64,000 nt of DNA from Azospirillum rugosum (lineage in GTDB: Bacteria; Pseudomonadota; Alphaproteobacteria; Azospirillales; Azospirillaceae). The stretch is from assembly GCF_017876155.1 (NCBI RefSeq), contig NZ_JAGINP010000004.1, positions 62,001 through 126,000 on the forward strand, in the 5' to 3' direction. A model generated the notes under the pieces. It ran no database searches. It was not told where the DNA came from and worked only from the letters and a program-made list of their open reading frames with translations. Positions 44,761 to 52,406 of the stretch are shown one piece after another (the first letter of the stretch is position 1; every line of letters begins with the position of its first letter). The translations under genes were made by a program, and so were the position numbers.

Positions 44761-46401
44761 GCGGTCGGGACCGAAGCGCCCGCCCTGGTCGCAGGCCAGG
44801 ATGCAGGCCTGGATCTCCTCCGGCCGCACGGGCTTGCGCAGGTACCCAACCCGTTCCGCCCGGGCGCGCCGGTACAGCTCGGTGGAGACGTCGCCGGTGA
44901 TCAGCCAGGCCGGCACGTCCGCCTCCAGATCGGCGCGCAGGCGCTTGATCGCCTCCAGCCCGTTGCCGCCCGGCCCCAGCCGGTAATTCGCGATGATGAC
45001 GTCGGGGCGGGTGGGCGCGCTCCGGACCAGGGCGACAGCCTCGTTCACGCTGTTGGCGGACAGCACGGTGCAGCCGAACTCCTCCAGGAACAGGCGCACC
45101 GCCAACGCCACCATCGGGTCGTCCTCGACGACCACCGCCAGGCAGGTCGGCGCGTCCGGCTGGCGTCCGGCCTCGACGACGACCGGCCGCGCCGGCGGCC
45201 CGGCCAGGTTGGACGCGGGCGGCATGGCTCCGGGCAACTGGGGGGACGGCTGGGTGGGCAGCAGGATGGAGAAGCGCGACCCCCGGCCGGGGGTGGAGGA
45301 CACCTCCACCGGCACCTCCATCAGGTTGGCGGCCCGCTGCACGATGGCGAGCCCGAGCCCATAACCGTGGTCGCCCTCATGCCTTCCGTCGCCGCGGTAG
45401 GATTCGCGGAAGATCAGGGCCTTCTGCTCCGGCGCGATGCCGACGCCGGTGTCGATGACGTCGATCCGCAGCCGCTGCCCGACGCGGCGGCAGCCGATCA
45501 GCAGCCCGCCCCGGTCGGTGTAGCGGATCGCGTTCGCGATGAAGTTGCGCAGGATGCGCTCCAGCAGGATGGGATCGCCGTAGACCGCGCTCCCGCAGGG
45601 CACGGTCCGGAAGGACAGCCCCTTGTCCCGCGCCATGATCTCGAACTCGTCGCGCAGCCGGTCCAGCAACTCGTCCACCGGGATGGGAATCGCCTGGACC
45701 GACCGCTTCCCCGATTCCAGCTGCGAGAGGTCGAGCAGCGATTCGAACAACCCGGTGAGCGCCGCGAGCGTTTCGTTCGCCTTGTCGAGCACGGGGCGCA
45801 GCCCCGGGTCGGCCACGCGGCGGTTCATCACCTCCAGGAACAGGCGAAGCGCCATCATGGGCTGGCGCAGGTCGTGGCTCGCCATCGCCAGGAAGCGCGA
45901 CTTGGCCACGCTGGCCTGCTCCGCCGTTTCGGCGGCGGCGCGCGCCCGCTCCTGCTCCGCCGCGGCAAGCACGAGGTCGGTCGCGTCGGCGTGCCGGACG
46001 ATCGCCCGCGCGCGGCCGGGGCCGTCCACCGCCGAGGCCTGAAGCTGGAACCAGCGCTGCCGGGTCGGCGCGTGGCAGGGGTAGGTCACGAGGTGGTAGG
46101 ATTTCCGCCCCGCCAGCACGGCGCGGATTCCCGCGGCGGCCTCCGCCGCCAGGGTGTCGCCCGCGGCGGCGGCACCGTCGCACGCGGCCAGATAGTTCTG
46201 CCCGACCGCCGCGTCGGCCATCTCCAGACGGCTGTCGCGGGCGAAGGCGCGCCAGGCCGCGTTGACCTGGATGATCGTGCCGTCGCCGCCCAGGATGGCG
46301 ATGCTGTCCTGGAACACGTCGAGCAGTTGGACGGCCTGCCGTTCCCGCGCAAGCCCAAGGAATGCTTCCAGCCGTGATGCAAACCGTCGGCGCAGACTCA
46401 T
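44740..46401 (-). CDS. PAS hybrid histidine kinase with a receiver lacking the phospho-Asp
   Basis: This 553-residue soluble protein has an N-terminal PAS domain (VFQDSIAILGGDGTIIQVNA), an H-box FLAMASHDLRQPMMALRLF, and a histidine ATPase (NFIANAIRYT, DTGVGIAPEQ, GLGLAIVQRAA). A C-terminal receiver follows from about residue 420. In the receiver VVVEDDPMVAL keeps the acidic pair and RKPV keeps the Lys, but the phosphorylation site reads IIANYRLG, with Asn472 (codon at 44986-44988) where Asp is normal. The kinase half looks intact, so the receiver probably modulates rather than relays. No response regulator is adjacent. Confidence 0.88.
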   Translation of the reverse strand: MSLRRRFASRLEAFLGLARERQAVQLLDVFQDSIAILGGDGTIIQVNAAWRAFARDSRLEMADAAVGQNYLAACDGAAAAGDTLAAEAAAGIRAVLAGRKSYHLVTYPCHAPTRQRWFQLQASAVDGPGRARAIVRHADATDLVLAAAEQERARAAAETAEQASVAKSRFLAMASHDLRQPMMALRLFLEVMNRRVADPGLRPVLDKANETLAALTGLFESLLDLSQLESGKRSVQAIPIPVDELLDRLRDEFEIMARDKGLSFRTVPCGSAVYGDPILLERILRNFIANAIRYTDRGGLLIGCRRVGQRLRIDVIDTGVGIAPEQKALIFRESYRGDGRHEGDHGYGLGLAIVQRAANLMEVPVEVSSTPGRGSRFSILLPTQPSPQLPGAMPPASNLAGPPARPVVVEAGRQPDAPTCLAVVVEDDPMVALAVRLFLEEFGCTVLSANSVNEAVALVRSAPTRPDVIIANYRLGPGGNGLEAIKRLRADLEADVPAWLITGDVSTELYRRARAERVGYLRKPVRPEEIQACILACDQGGRFGPDRRPRRTG

Positions 46402-46557
46402 GGCGAGTCCATCGTTTTGTGTACTTAGGAATACTCAGGTATGCGAACGAAGACTGTCACCGGCTGCCTTTGACCGCAAGCAACCTTACGGAGACGCGAG
46501 TCCGTCTTTTGGAAGGGGCCCGTAGGGGCGCATCACCCAACCTGAGGTGGTGGCGCT

Positions 46558-46588
46558 GATCATTACACCTGGCCGATCATTACACCTG
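46558..46588. repeat. 17-bp direct repeat at a stop codon
   Basis: GATCATTACACCTG occurs at 46558 and again at 46575, separated by GCC. The second copy contains the TAA stop of the minus-strand 75-residue gene, so the sense strand reads CAGGTGTAATGATC twice. Confidence 0.9.
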
Positions 46589-46807
46589 AACGTCGAGGAA
46601 CATGCCGCGCCGGTAGTTGCGCGGCAGCGTCAGGATGCCGTTGACCAGCAGGCTGGCCAGTTCGCGGACGGTGGGGATGCGCTGGCGCCCGCCACCGACC
46701 GCTTCCGCCCGGCCGTGCACCCCGGTGGGCGCGGGCACCCGTCCGCCGCCGATGTCGGAGCGGATCGGTTCGTTGGAGCGGTCACCGGTGCGTCGGGTCT
46801 CAACCAT
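46580..46807 (-). CDS. Small protein of unknown function, possibly leaderless
   Basis: This 75-residue protein has a Gly/Arg-rich N-terminal half and a compact C-terminal half, TVRELASLLVNGILTLPRNY, ending FLDVQV. There is no recognised family. There is no Shine-Dalgarno sequence before the ATG. Instead a promoter with correct spacing ends 6 bases before it, which suggests a leaderless mRNA. The nearest minus-strand gene is the hybrid kinase 180 bases downstream. I am fairly but not fully sure that it is a real gene. Confidence 0.5.
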   Translation of the reverse strand: MVETRRTGDRSNEPIRSDIGGGRVPAPTGVHGRAEAVGGGRQRIPTVRELASLLVNGILTLPRNYRRGMFLDVQV

Positions 46808-46813
46808 ACGCTT

Positions 46814-46842
46814 TATTTACCGCGAATCCCCGGCAACGGCAA
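46814..46842 (-). promoter_or_regulatory. Promoter placing the start of transcription at an ATG
   Basis: On the minus strand TTGCCG (46837-46842) and TAAATA (46814-46819) are 17 bases apart. Transcription would begin about 7 bases further on, at or next to the ATG at 46807. Confidence 0.45.
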
Positions 46843-46888
46843 GCCGATGCCGGCCTACGCACCGGCCACGCCACCGCTTGGGCCAAAC

Positions 46889-46922
46889 TTATCCACAGAA
46901 CGGTGCATAAGGCCGTGGATAA
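46889..46922. promoter_or_regulatory. Pair of inverted DnaA boxes
   Basis: TTATCCACA at 46889-46897 is a perfect DnaA box. CGTGGATAA at 46914-46922 is an inverted copy with one mismatch. Directly after it lies a perfect palindrome CCTGTTGAACAGG (46924-46936), and then an inverted repeat TGCGCCGG/CCGGCGCA (46949-46978). The rest of the gap from 46808 to 47136 holds no convincing gene. Typical origin neighbours (dnaA, hemE, parAB, gidA) are absent, so a regulatory role is as likely as an origin. Confidence 0.5.
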
Positions 46923-47136
46923 GCCTGTTGAACAGGCGGCCCCGCCTATGCGCCGGCCCACACGCCGGAACCGGCGCACGGCGGCGCGGGGTCCCCCGTC
47001 CGGTGGAGGCACGCCCCACCCTTGCCACGCCCGCTATCCCAAAGATGGGCTGTTTCCGGGCCGGTTGCCCGCCAACTATCGGGCAGGACAGCAGGGCTTA
47101 CCAGACCTCGAAAGCCAGACCCCAGAAGGACGACGC

Positions 47137-48078
47137 ATGGCGCATTACCTCGTGACCGGCGGATGCGGTTTCATCGGATCGCACCTGGCCGACCGGCTGA
47201 TCGCTGACGGCCACCGGGTGACCATCCTCGACGACCTCTCCACCGGGCGGCTGGAGAACAAGCCGACGCTCGCCCGGCTGGTGGTGGGCGACATCGCCGA
47301 CCAGCAGGCGGTGCGGGAGGCGATGGAGGGCGTGGACGGCGTCTTCCACCTCGCCGCCATCGCGTCGGTCCCGCGCTCGCGGGAATTCTGGGCGGAAACG
47401 CACCGCACCAACCTGTCCGGCACCATCACCGTGTTCGAGGCCGCGCGCGCGGCCCGCAACGGCGCGCCGGTGCCGGTCGTCTACGCCTCCTCCGCCGCGG
47501 TCTACGGCGACAACACGGCGACTCCGCTGCGCGAGGACGCCGCCACCCGCCCGCTCTCGGCCTATGGCGCCGACAAGCTGGGCTGCGAGCTGCACGCGCG
47601 GGTGGCCTGGGAGATCCACGGCGTGCCCACGGTGGGCTTCCGCTTCTTCAACGTCTACGGCCCGCGGCAGGACCCGGCCTCCCCCTACTCCGGCGTCATC
47701 TCCATCTTCGCCCGCAAGGTGTCGCGCGGCGAGGAGGTGACCATCTACGGCGACGGCCAGCAGGTGCGCGACTTCGTCTTCGTCGGCGACGTCGTCCGCT
47801 TCCTCGTCCGCGCGATGGAGCGCCGGCCGCAGGGCGCCGCCCAGGGAGCCGACGTGTTCAACCTGTGCACCGGCCGCCCGACCTCCCTGCTGATGCTGCT
47901 GGACGTGCTGCAGGAACTGTGCGGCAGCCGCGTGCGCCGCGTCCACCTGCCGCCGCGCCCGGGCGACATCCGCGTGTCCATCGGCGACCCCGCCCGCCTG
48001 CGCGCGGGCTTCGACGACGTCTGCCGCGTCGGCCTCCTACAAGGCCTGGGCGCCACCCTGACCGGCGAGATGCCGTAA
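47137..48078 (+). CDS. NAD-dependent sugar-nucleotide epimerase/dehydratase (GalE-like)
   Basis: This 313-residue extended short-chain dehydrogenase has the NAD fold YLVTGGCGFIGSHLADRLI. It also has LDDLSTGRLENK, the catalytic SSAAVYG and YGADK (Tyr-x3-Lys), and RFFNVYGPRQDP. It probably interconverts UDP-hexoses for surface polysaccharide or glycan synthesis. The ATG at 47137 follows AGAAGGA. A longer frame from 46903 passes through the DnaA-box region and is unlikely. Confidence 0.88.
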   Translation: MAHYLVTGGCGFIGSHLADRLIADGHRVTILDDLSTGRLENKPTLARLVVGDIADQQAVREAMEGVDGVFHLAAIASVPRSREFWAETHRTNLSGTITVFEAARAARNGAPVPVVYASSAAVYGDNTATPLREDAATRPLSAYGADKLGCELHARVAWEIHGVPTVGFRFFNVYGPRQDPASPYSGVISIFARKVSRGEEVTIYGDGQQVRDFVFVGDVVRFLVRAMERRPQGAAQGADVFNLCTGRPTSLLMLLDVLQELCGSRVRRVHLPPRPGDIRVSIGDPARLRAGFDDVCRVGLLQGLGATLTGEMP

Positions 48079-48092
48079 GGGGATCGGGGGAA

Positions 48093-48219
48093 GTGGTAGC
48101 GTTGGGCCCCCACCCTAACCCTCCCCCACCTTCGGCGAGGGAGGGAACTCCGCTGCGCGTCTTGTAAAGCCCTCCCCCGCGAAGTGGGGGAGGGTTGGGT
48201 GGGGGCCCAACGCGACCAC
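48093..48219. repeat. Family A palindromic repeat overlapping the end of a hydrogenase protease gene
   Basis: The outer arms are GTGGTAGCGTTGGGCCCCCA and GGGCCCAACGCGACCAC. The inner arms are CCTCCCCCACCTTCGGCGAG and CCCCCGCGAAGTGGGGGAGG. The minus-strand protease frame reads through 105 bases of it before meeting a stop. Confidence 0.88.
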
Positions 48220-48642
48220 TTCCCTCTCAACCATCGAAACCACGCGCTCGACCGCGGCTCCGACCTCCTCCGACAGCCCTTCGCCGAAGTCGAAACACCG
48301 CCCTTCCACCCCGTAGACGACCAGCGACGCGGGCAGCCTGCCCAGCGCGCGGGCGGTCTCCACCGCCTCGGCGAGGCCGAAGCGGTGGGTGGAGTAGCGG
48401 AAGAAGGCGGCGGGCAGGGGCTCCGCGGCGGCGTCCAGGCGGCGGATGGTGCCGGGGGCGGCGCCCGACTGGGTGGCGTCCACCAGGATCACGCGGTCCG
48501 CCCCGTCCCAGGCCTCGATCAGGGCAGCGCCCTCGCCGCTGTGCTCCCGCGCCGGCAGGCCCAGCGCGGCGAGCCGGTCGGCGACCAGCGGCCCGACCGC
48601 GTCGTCCGACCGGTAGCGGTTGCCGATCCCGAGAATGAGCAT
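48115..48642 (-). CDS. [NiFe]-hydrogenase maturation protease with a repeat-derived tail
   Basis: This 175-residue protein belongs to the HybD/HycI endopeptidase family that trims the C-terminus of the hydrogenase large subunit after nickel insertion. It starts MLILGIGNRYRSDDAVGPLV. Nickel-sensing positions include an acidic pair at 13-14, Asp55 (VDAT) and His86 (STHRFGL). Residues 142-175 are read from a palindromic repeat (GPHPTLPHFAGEGF and onward) and are not part of the family fold. The likely client is HyhL, encoded 4 kb away. Confidence 0.85.
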   Translation of the reverse strand: MLILGIGNRYRSDDAVGPLVADRLAALGLPAREHSGEGAALIEAWDGADRVILVDATQSGAAPGTIRRLDAAAEPLPAAFFRYSTHRFGLAEAVETARALGRLPASLVVYGVEGRCFDFGEGLSEEVGAAVERVVSMVEREVVALGPHPTLPHFAGEGFTRRAAEFPPSPKVGEG

Positions 48643-48687
48643 GGGCCTCTCCCCTCCGGTTTTCCGGCAAGGATAGCGCGGCCAGCC

Positions 48688-50325
48688 TCAGACGTCGCGG
48701 CGTTCCAGGCGCGGCAAACCGACCACCTTCAGGCGGCTTTCGCGCAGCTCCCCGACCTCGTCCAGGATCGGGTGGGCGACGGCGGCGACGTGGGCGTTGA
48801 TGCGCTTCAGGTCGCGTAGCACGTCGAGCACCAGCGCGCTGGTCTCCACGCTGTCGGCGACGCCCCGGCGCACGCGGTCGAGGTGGTGCAGCGTCGCCTC
48901 CCGCTCCAGCGCGCGCACGGCGTCCTTGCCGGCGATCAGCTGCCGGGCCAGCCGCCGGTCCTCCGCGATGAAGGTGCCGAGCGCGGTGCGCAGGTTCTCC
49001 ACCGTGCGGCGGTGCAGCTCCTCCACCTCCCGGAAATCCTCCGCCGCGAAGTGCAGGCCGTGGCGCAGGCGCTTGGCGGCCAGCTCCATCAGGCTCTTGT
49101 CGATGATGTCGCCGACATGCTCCAGGTTGATGGCGAAGGCCATCATCTCGTTGACGCGGCGTGACTCCGCCTCGTCCAGGTTCCCGCGGCCGAGCTTCGC
49201 GAGGTAGAGCTTGATCGCCGTGTGCAGCCGGTCGACCCGGTCGTCGGCGCGGCTGACCTCGGCGATCGGGCGCTCGTCGTTCTGGCGCAGCGCGACGAGG
49301 CTGCGGCGCAGCATGTCCTCCACGAGGTCGCCCAGCCGCAGAGTTTCGCGCAACGCGCCCGCGATGGCGACGGACGGCGTCTCCAGCACCGACTCGTCCA
49401 GGTGGCGGGGCCGCGCGTCGTCGTCCTCGCTCAAGGCGTCGGGGATCAGCCGCTCCGTCAGGCGCGCCAGCGGCCCGACCAGCGGCAGGAAGACCACGAC
49501 CAGCGCCACGTTGAAGGCGACGTGCATCGTCACGACAGCGGTGAAGGGCGCCATGCCCTCCAGCGCGGTGACGGCGGTGCCCAGGAACGGCAGCACGGCC
49601 AGGGCGCCAAGCGTACGCACGATCAGGTTGCCGATTTGCACCCGCCGCGCCGCCGCGTTCTCCCGCGCGGTCTCCAGCACCACGGGCAGGGCGCCGCCCA
49701 GGTTGGCGCCCAGCACCAGCGCGGCGGCCAACACCGGGTCCACGATGTGCGCGCCGGCCAGCGAGGCGGTCAGCAGCACCACGGCGAGGCTGGCGTGCAC
49801 CGCCGCGGTCAGCGCGGCGGCGACCAGCATCGCGAAGAAGGGCTCCCCGCCCAGCGCCGCCAGCATGGCCTGCACCAGCTCCGACCGTTCGACCGGGATG
49901 GTGGCGGTGCCCAGCAGGCGCAGGGCCAGCAGCATCAGGCCCAGCCCCAGGAACACGCTCGCCAGGTCGCGGCGCAGCCGCCGCGCCTCCCCCAGCGCGT
50001 GCAGGACGCCGCCGAGCACCAGCAGGGACGGCGACAGCCAATGCAGGTCGACGGCGAGCAGGCGGGTGACGAGGCTGGTCCCGACATTCGCCCCCAGCAT
50101 GACCGCCTGCGCCATCGCCGTGCCGAGCAGCCCCTGCCCGGCCAGCGCCGCCGCCATCAGCGCGGTGGCCGTGCTGCTCTGCAAGGCCAGGGTGGCGCCG
50201 GTGCCGGCCAGGAAGGCCACGACGCGGTTGCGCGTGCCCTGCGCGACCCAGCGGCGGAGCGCCGCCCCGCCGCAGCGGAACACGCCCGTCCGCACCAGAC
50301 GAAGGCCCCACAGCATCAGGGCCAC
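48688..50325 (-). CDS. Na/Pi cotransporter family protein with PhoU-like C-terminal domain
   Basis: At least 545 residues. The membrane half carries the two QSS-type NptA repeats (LALQSSTATALMAAALAGQG and a second inverted copy near GANLGGALPVVLE). The C-terminal half, from about residue 330, is a helical PhoU-like domain. It probably moves phosphate with sodium across the inner membrane. The GTG at 50325 cuts into the first span. The frame continues upstream as PTLVLIDILGAVALMLWG with no ATG, GTG or TTG before the stop codon at 50395-50397, so initiation is unusual (see findings). A Pho-box-like site lies upstream. Confidence 0.85.
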   Translation of the reverse strand: MALMLWGLRLVRTGVFRCGGAALRRWVAQGTRNRVVAFLAGTGATLALQSSTATALMAAALAGQGLLGTAMAQAVMLGANVGTSLVTRLLAVDLHWLSPSLLVLGGVLHALGEARRLRRDLASVFLGLGLMLLALRLLGTATIPVERSELVQAMLAALGGEPFFAMLVAAALTAAVHASLAVVLLTASLAGAHIVDPVLAAALVLGANLGGALPVVLETARENAAARRVQIGNLIVRTLGALAVLPFLGTAVTALEGMAPFTAVVTMHVAFNVALVVVFLPLVGPLARLTERLIPDALSEDDDARPRHLDESVLETPSVAIAGALRETLRLGDLVEDMLRRSLVALRQNDERPIAEVSRADDRVDRLHTAIKLYLAKLGRGNLDEAESRRVNEMMAFAINLEHVGDIIDKSLMELAAKRLRHGLHFAAEDFREVEELHRRTVENLRTALGTFIAEDRRLARQLIAGKDAVRALEREATLHHLDRVRRGVADSVETSALVLDVLRDLKRINAHVAAVAHPILDEVGELRESRLKVVGLPRLERRDV

Positions 50326-50430
50326 GGCACCGAGAATGTCGATCAGGACGAGCGTCGGGGAGACCGGGACGGGTTCGATGGCGGAACTCCTGCATCAGGC
50401 GGGGGCGATATTACGGACGCCGGAACAGAC

Positions 50431-50448
50431 CTTCATAAAAGTGTAACA
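50431..50448 (-). promoter_or_regulatory. Pho-box-like site
   Basis: CTTCATAAAAGTGTAACA matches the two-half-site layout of PhoB boxes (CTGTCATAAA repeated with 11-base period) at most positions. It lies about 50 to 105 bases upstream of the Na/Pi transporter start, depending on the start used. Control by phosphate starvation would make sense; it is an inference from the match. Confidence 0.5.
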
Positions 50449-50517
50449 ACCTCCATCCCCGACCTGATCCCTCGCGAAAGGGGTATGCCTCTTGATGGGG
50501 GAGCGCCGCGCCCGCCG

Positions 50518-51426
50518 CTACCCCCGGGTGACCAGCCGGATGCCCAGCGCGACCGGCAGGATGCCCAGCAGATCCCAGGGCTGCACCACCTCCCCCAGCA
50601 GCAGCCAGCCGAACAGCATGCCGAGCGGCGGCATCAGGAAATGATAGGCGCTGGCCTCGGTCGCGCTGGTCCGCTGCAACAGGCGGAACCACAGAAGGTA
50701 ACCGCCGATGGAGACCGCCAGCACCTGGAAGGCCAGCGAGCCGGCCAACCCCGCGGTCAGGCGGATCGCCCCCGGGTCCTCGACCGTCAGCGCCACGGGC
50801 AGCAGCGCCAGCCCGGAGACCAGCACCTGCACCCCGGTCCCGGCGAGCAGGCCCGCCTTGGGCGCCAGCCTCTTGAACAGCAGCGTGCCGGCGGACAGGG
50901 CGACCAGCGACCCGATCACCAGCGCGATCCCGGCCGGCGCGTCCAGGCCGGTGCCGAGCCGCCCGCGCACCACCAGCGCCACGCCCAGCACGCCGAGACC
51001 CAGCCCAACAGCCTTGCGCCACGTCATCGCCTCCCCCAGCACCAGCGCGGCCAGGGCTGCGGTCAGGACCGGGTTGGCGCTGACGATCAGGGCGGTCAGG
51101 CCGGACGACACCAGCGTCATGCCGCTGTAGCTGAGCCCCAGATACACGGCGTGGTTCTGCAGGCCGATCGCCGCCAGGGCCGCGAAGCTCCGCCCGGTCA
51201 CCCCGCGGTAATCGCCGCGCCACGCCGCCACCCCGACCAGCAGCGCGCCGGCGATCAGGAAGCGCAACGCCAGAAGAAGCAGCGGCGGGCAGTCGAGCAG
51301 CCCGATCTTTCCGGCCGCGAAGGCCGAACTCCAGGCCAGGCAGAAGGGCACCACGAGGCTCAGCGGTGCTCCGCCGGACTTCGGGCGGGCGAGCGGGCGA
51401 TCGGCGTGCAGGACGGTGTCGGACAT
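50518..51426 (-). CDS. EamA/DMT family transporter
   Basis: This 302-residue protein has ten predicted membrane spans in two EamA repeats (first near VPFCLAWSSAFAAGKIG, second from about residue 155). The family exports amino acids or other metabolites. The start at 51426 is preceded by GGAAGGGAACGAAGG; the longer frame to 51486 runs into the divergent promoter. It is divergent from a LysR gene that probably controls it. Confidence 0.85.
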   Translation of the reverse strand: MSDTVLHADRPLARPKSGGAPLSLVVPFCLAWSSAFAAGKIGLLDCPPLLLLALRFLIAGALLVGVAAWRGDYRGVTGRSFAALAAIGLQNHAVYLGLSYSGMTLVSSGLTALIVSANPVLTAALAALVLGEAMTWRKAVGLGLGVLGVALVVRGRLGTGLDAPAGIALVIGSLVALSAGTLLFKRLAPKAGLLAGTGVQVLVSGLALLPVALTVEDPGAIRLTAGLAGSLAFQVLAVSIGGYLLWFRLLQRTSATEASAYHFLMPPLGMLFGWLLLGEVVQPWDLLGILPVALGIRLVTRG

Positions 51427-51483
51427 GGCCTTCGTTCCCTTCCTCGGTCCTTGGGTGGAGACAAGGATGGAACGCCGGCTTTC

Positions 51484-51500
51484 CATTTGGAAATTAAATG
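51484..51500. promoter_or_regulatory. Likely LysR operator in the divergent promoter
   Basis: CATTTGGAAATTAAATG is an imperfect palindrome (CATTT and AAATG) in a conspicuously AT-rich 50-base patch between the EamA and lysR genes. A plus-strand -10 (TATGAT) lies just to its right. This is the layout expected for a LysR regulator controlling itself and a divergent target. Confidence 0.5.
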
Positions 51501-51538
51501 CTATGATCTAAGACATTCACATTTTGGATGATTGAGCC

Positions 51539-52402
51539 ATGCGCGACATGGATCTCGGCCTGCTGCGCACCTTCGTCTCCGTGGTGGACGCGGGCGGCTT
51601 CACCCGCGGCGGGGAGCGCGTGCACAAGACGCAGTCCACCGTCAGCCAGCAGATCCGCCGGCTGGAGGAGCAGGTCGGCCTGTCGCTGCTCGACCGCAAC
51701 AGCCGGACGGTGCTGCTGACCGACGACGGGGAACGGCTGCTCGGCTACGCGCGGCGCCTGCTGGCGCTGAACGACGAGGCGCATTCGGTTCTGTCCGGCC
51801 GCAAGGCGGTGGAGGTGGTGCGGCTGGGCGTGCCGGAGGACTACGCGGTGGAACGGCTGCCCCGGCTGCTGGCGGACTTCGCGCGACAGAACCGGCAGTT
51901 GCGGCTGGACGTGCGCTGCGACCTGTCGGTGCGGCTGCGCGCCGACGTGGAGGCCGGCGACCTCGACCTCGCCCTGGTGAAGCAGGAGCCCGGCCATCCC
52001 GGTGCCCGCGCGGCGTGGCGGGAACCGCTGTGCTGGATCGGCCCCGCCGACCACGACCTGCATCGGGAGGACCCGCTGCCGCTGGTCGTCTTCCCGCAGG
52101 GCTGCGTCTACCGCAACCGCGCCGTTCACGAGCTGGAGCGCGCCGGCCGCCCCTGGCGCGTCGCCTATTCCAGCCCCAACCACGCCGGCGTGCGCGCGGC
52201 GGTGGCCGGGGGTCTGGGCGTCAGCGTGCTGCCGCGCAGCGCCCTGCCGCCCGGCGCGCGGTTCCTGGACGAAGCGGACGGGCTGCCCCTGCTGCCGGAG
52301 ACGGAGCTGGCCCTACTCGTCGGCACCGCCATGCATGGCGATGGCGCCGCCCTGGTCGCCCGCCTGCTGTCCGAAAGCCTGCCGGAGCCGGTGTGGGCGT
52401 GA
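51539..52402 (+). CDS. LysR family transcriptional regulator
   Basis: This 287-residue protein has the N-terminal winged helix-turn-helix (LLRTFVSVVDAGGFTRGGER, QSTVSQQIRRLEEQVGLSLL) and a substrate-binding effector domain from about residue 90. It is divergent from the EamA transporter across 112 bases and so probably regulates it. It is convergent with hyhL. The effector is unknown. Confidence 0.9.
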   Translation: MRDMDLGLLRTFVSVVDAGGFTRGGERVHKTQSTVSQQIRRLEEQVGLSLLDRNSRTVLLTDDGERLLGYARRLLALNDEAHSVLSGRKAVEVVRLGVPEDYAVERLPRLLADFARQNRQLRLDVRCDLSVRLRADVEAGDLDLALVKQEPGHPGARAAWREPLCWIGPADHDLHREDPLPLVVFPQGCVYRNRAVHELERAGRPWRVAYSSPNHAGVRAAVAGGLGVSVLPRSALPPGARFLDEADGLPLLPETELALLVGTAMHGDGAALVARLLSESLPEPVWA

Positions 52403-52406
52403 GGGA

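Noticed and set aside
46362..46559. A 65-codon plus-strand frame in the gap after the hybrid kinase start
   Set aside because: It overlaps the kinase 5' end, has no ribosome site, and its product has no recognisable feature.
46889..46922. Chromosomal replication origin
   Set aside because: Only two DnaA boxes are present, without an AT-rich unwinding region or the usual origin-neighbour genes. Kept as a regulatory site only.
46903..47136. N-terminal extension of the epimerase
   Set aside because: The added 78 residues come from DnaA-box and palindrome DNA. The canonical dinucleotide-fold start and a ribosome site are at 47137.
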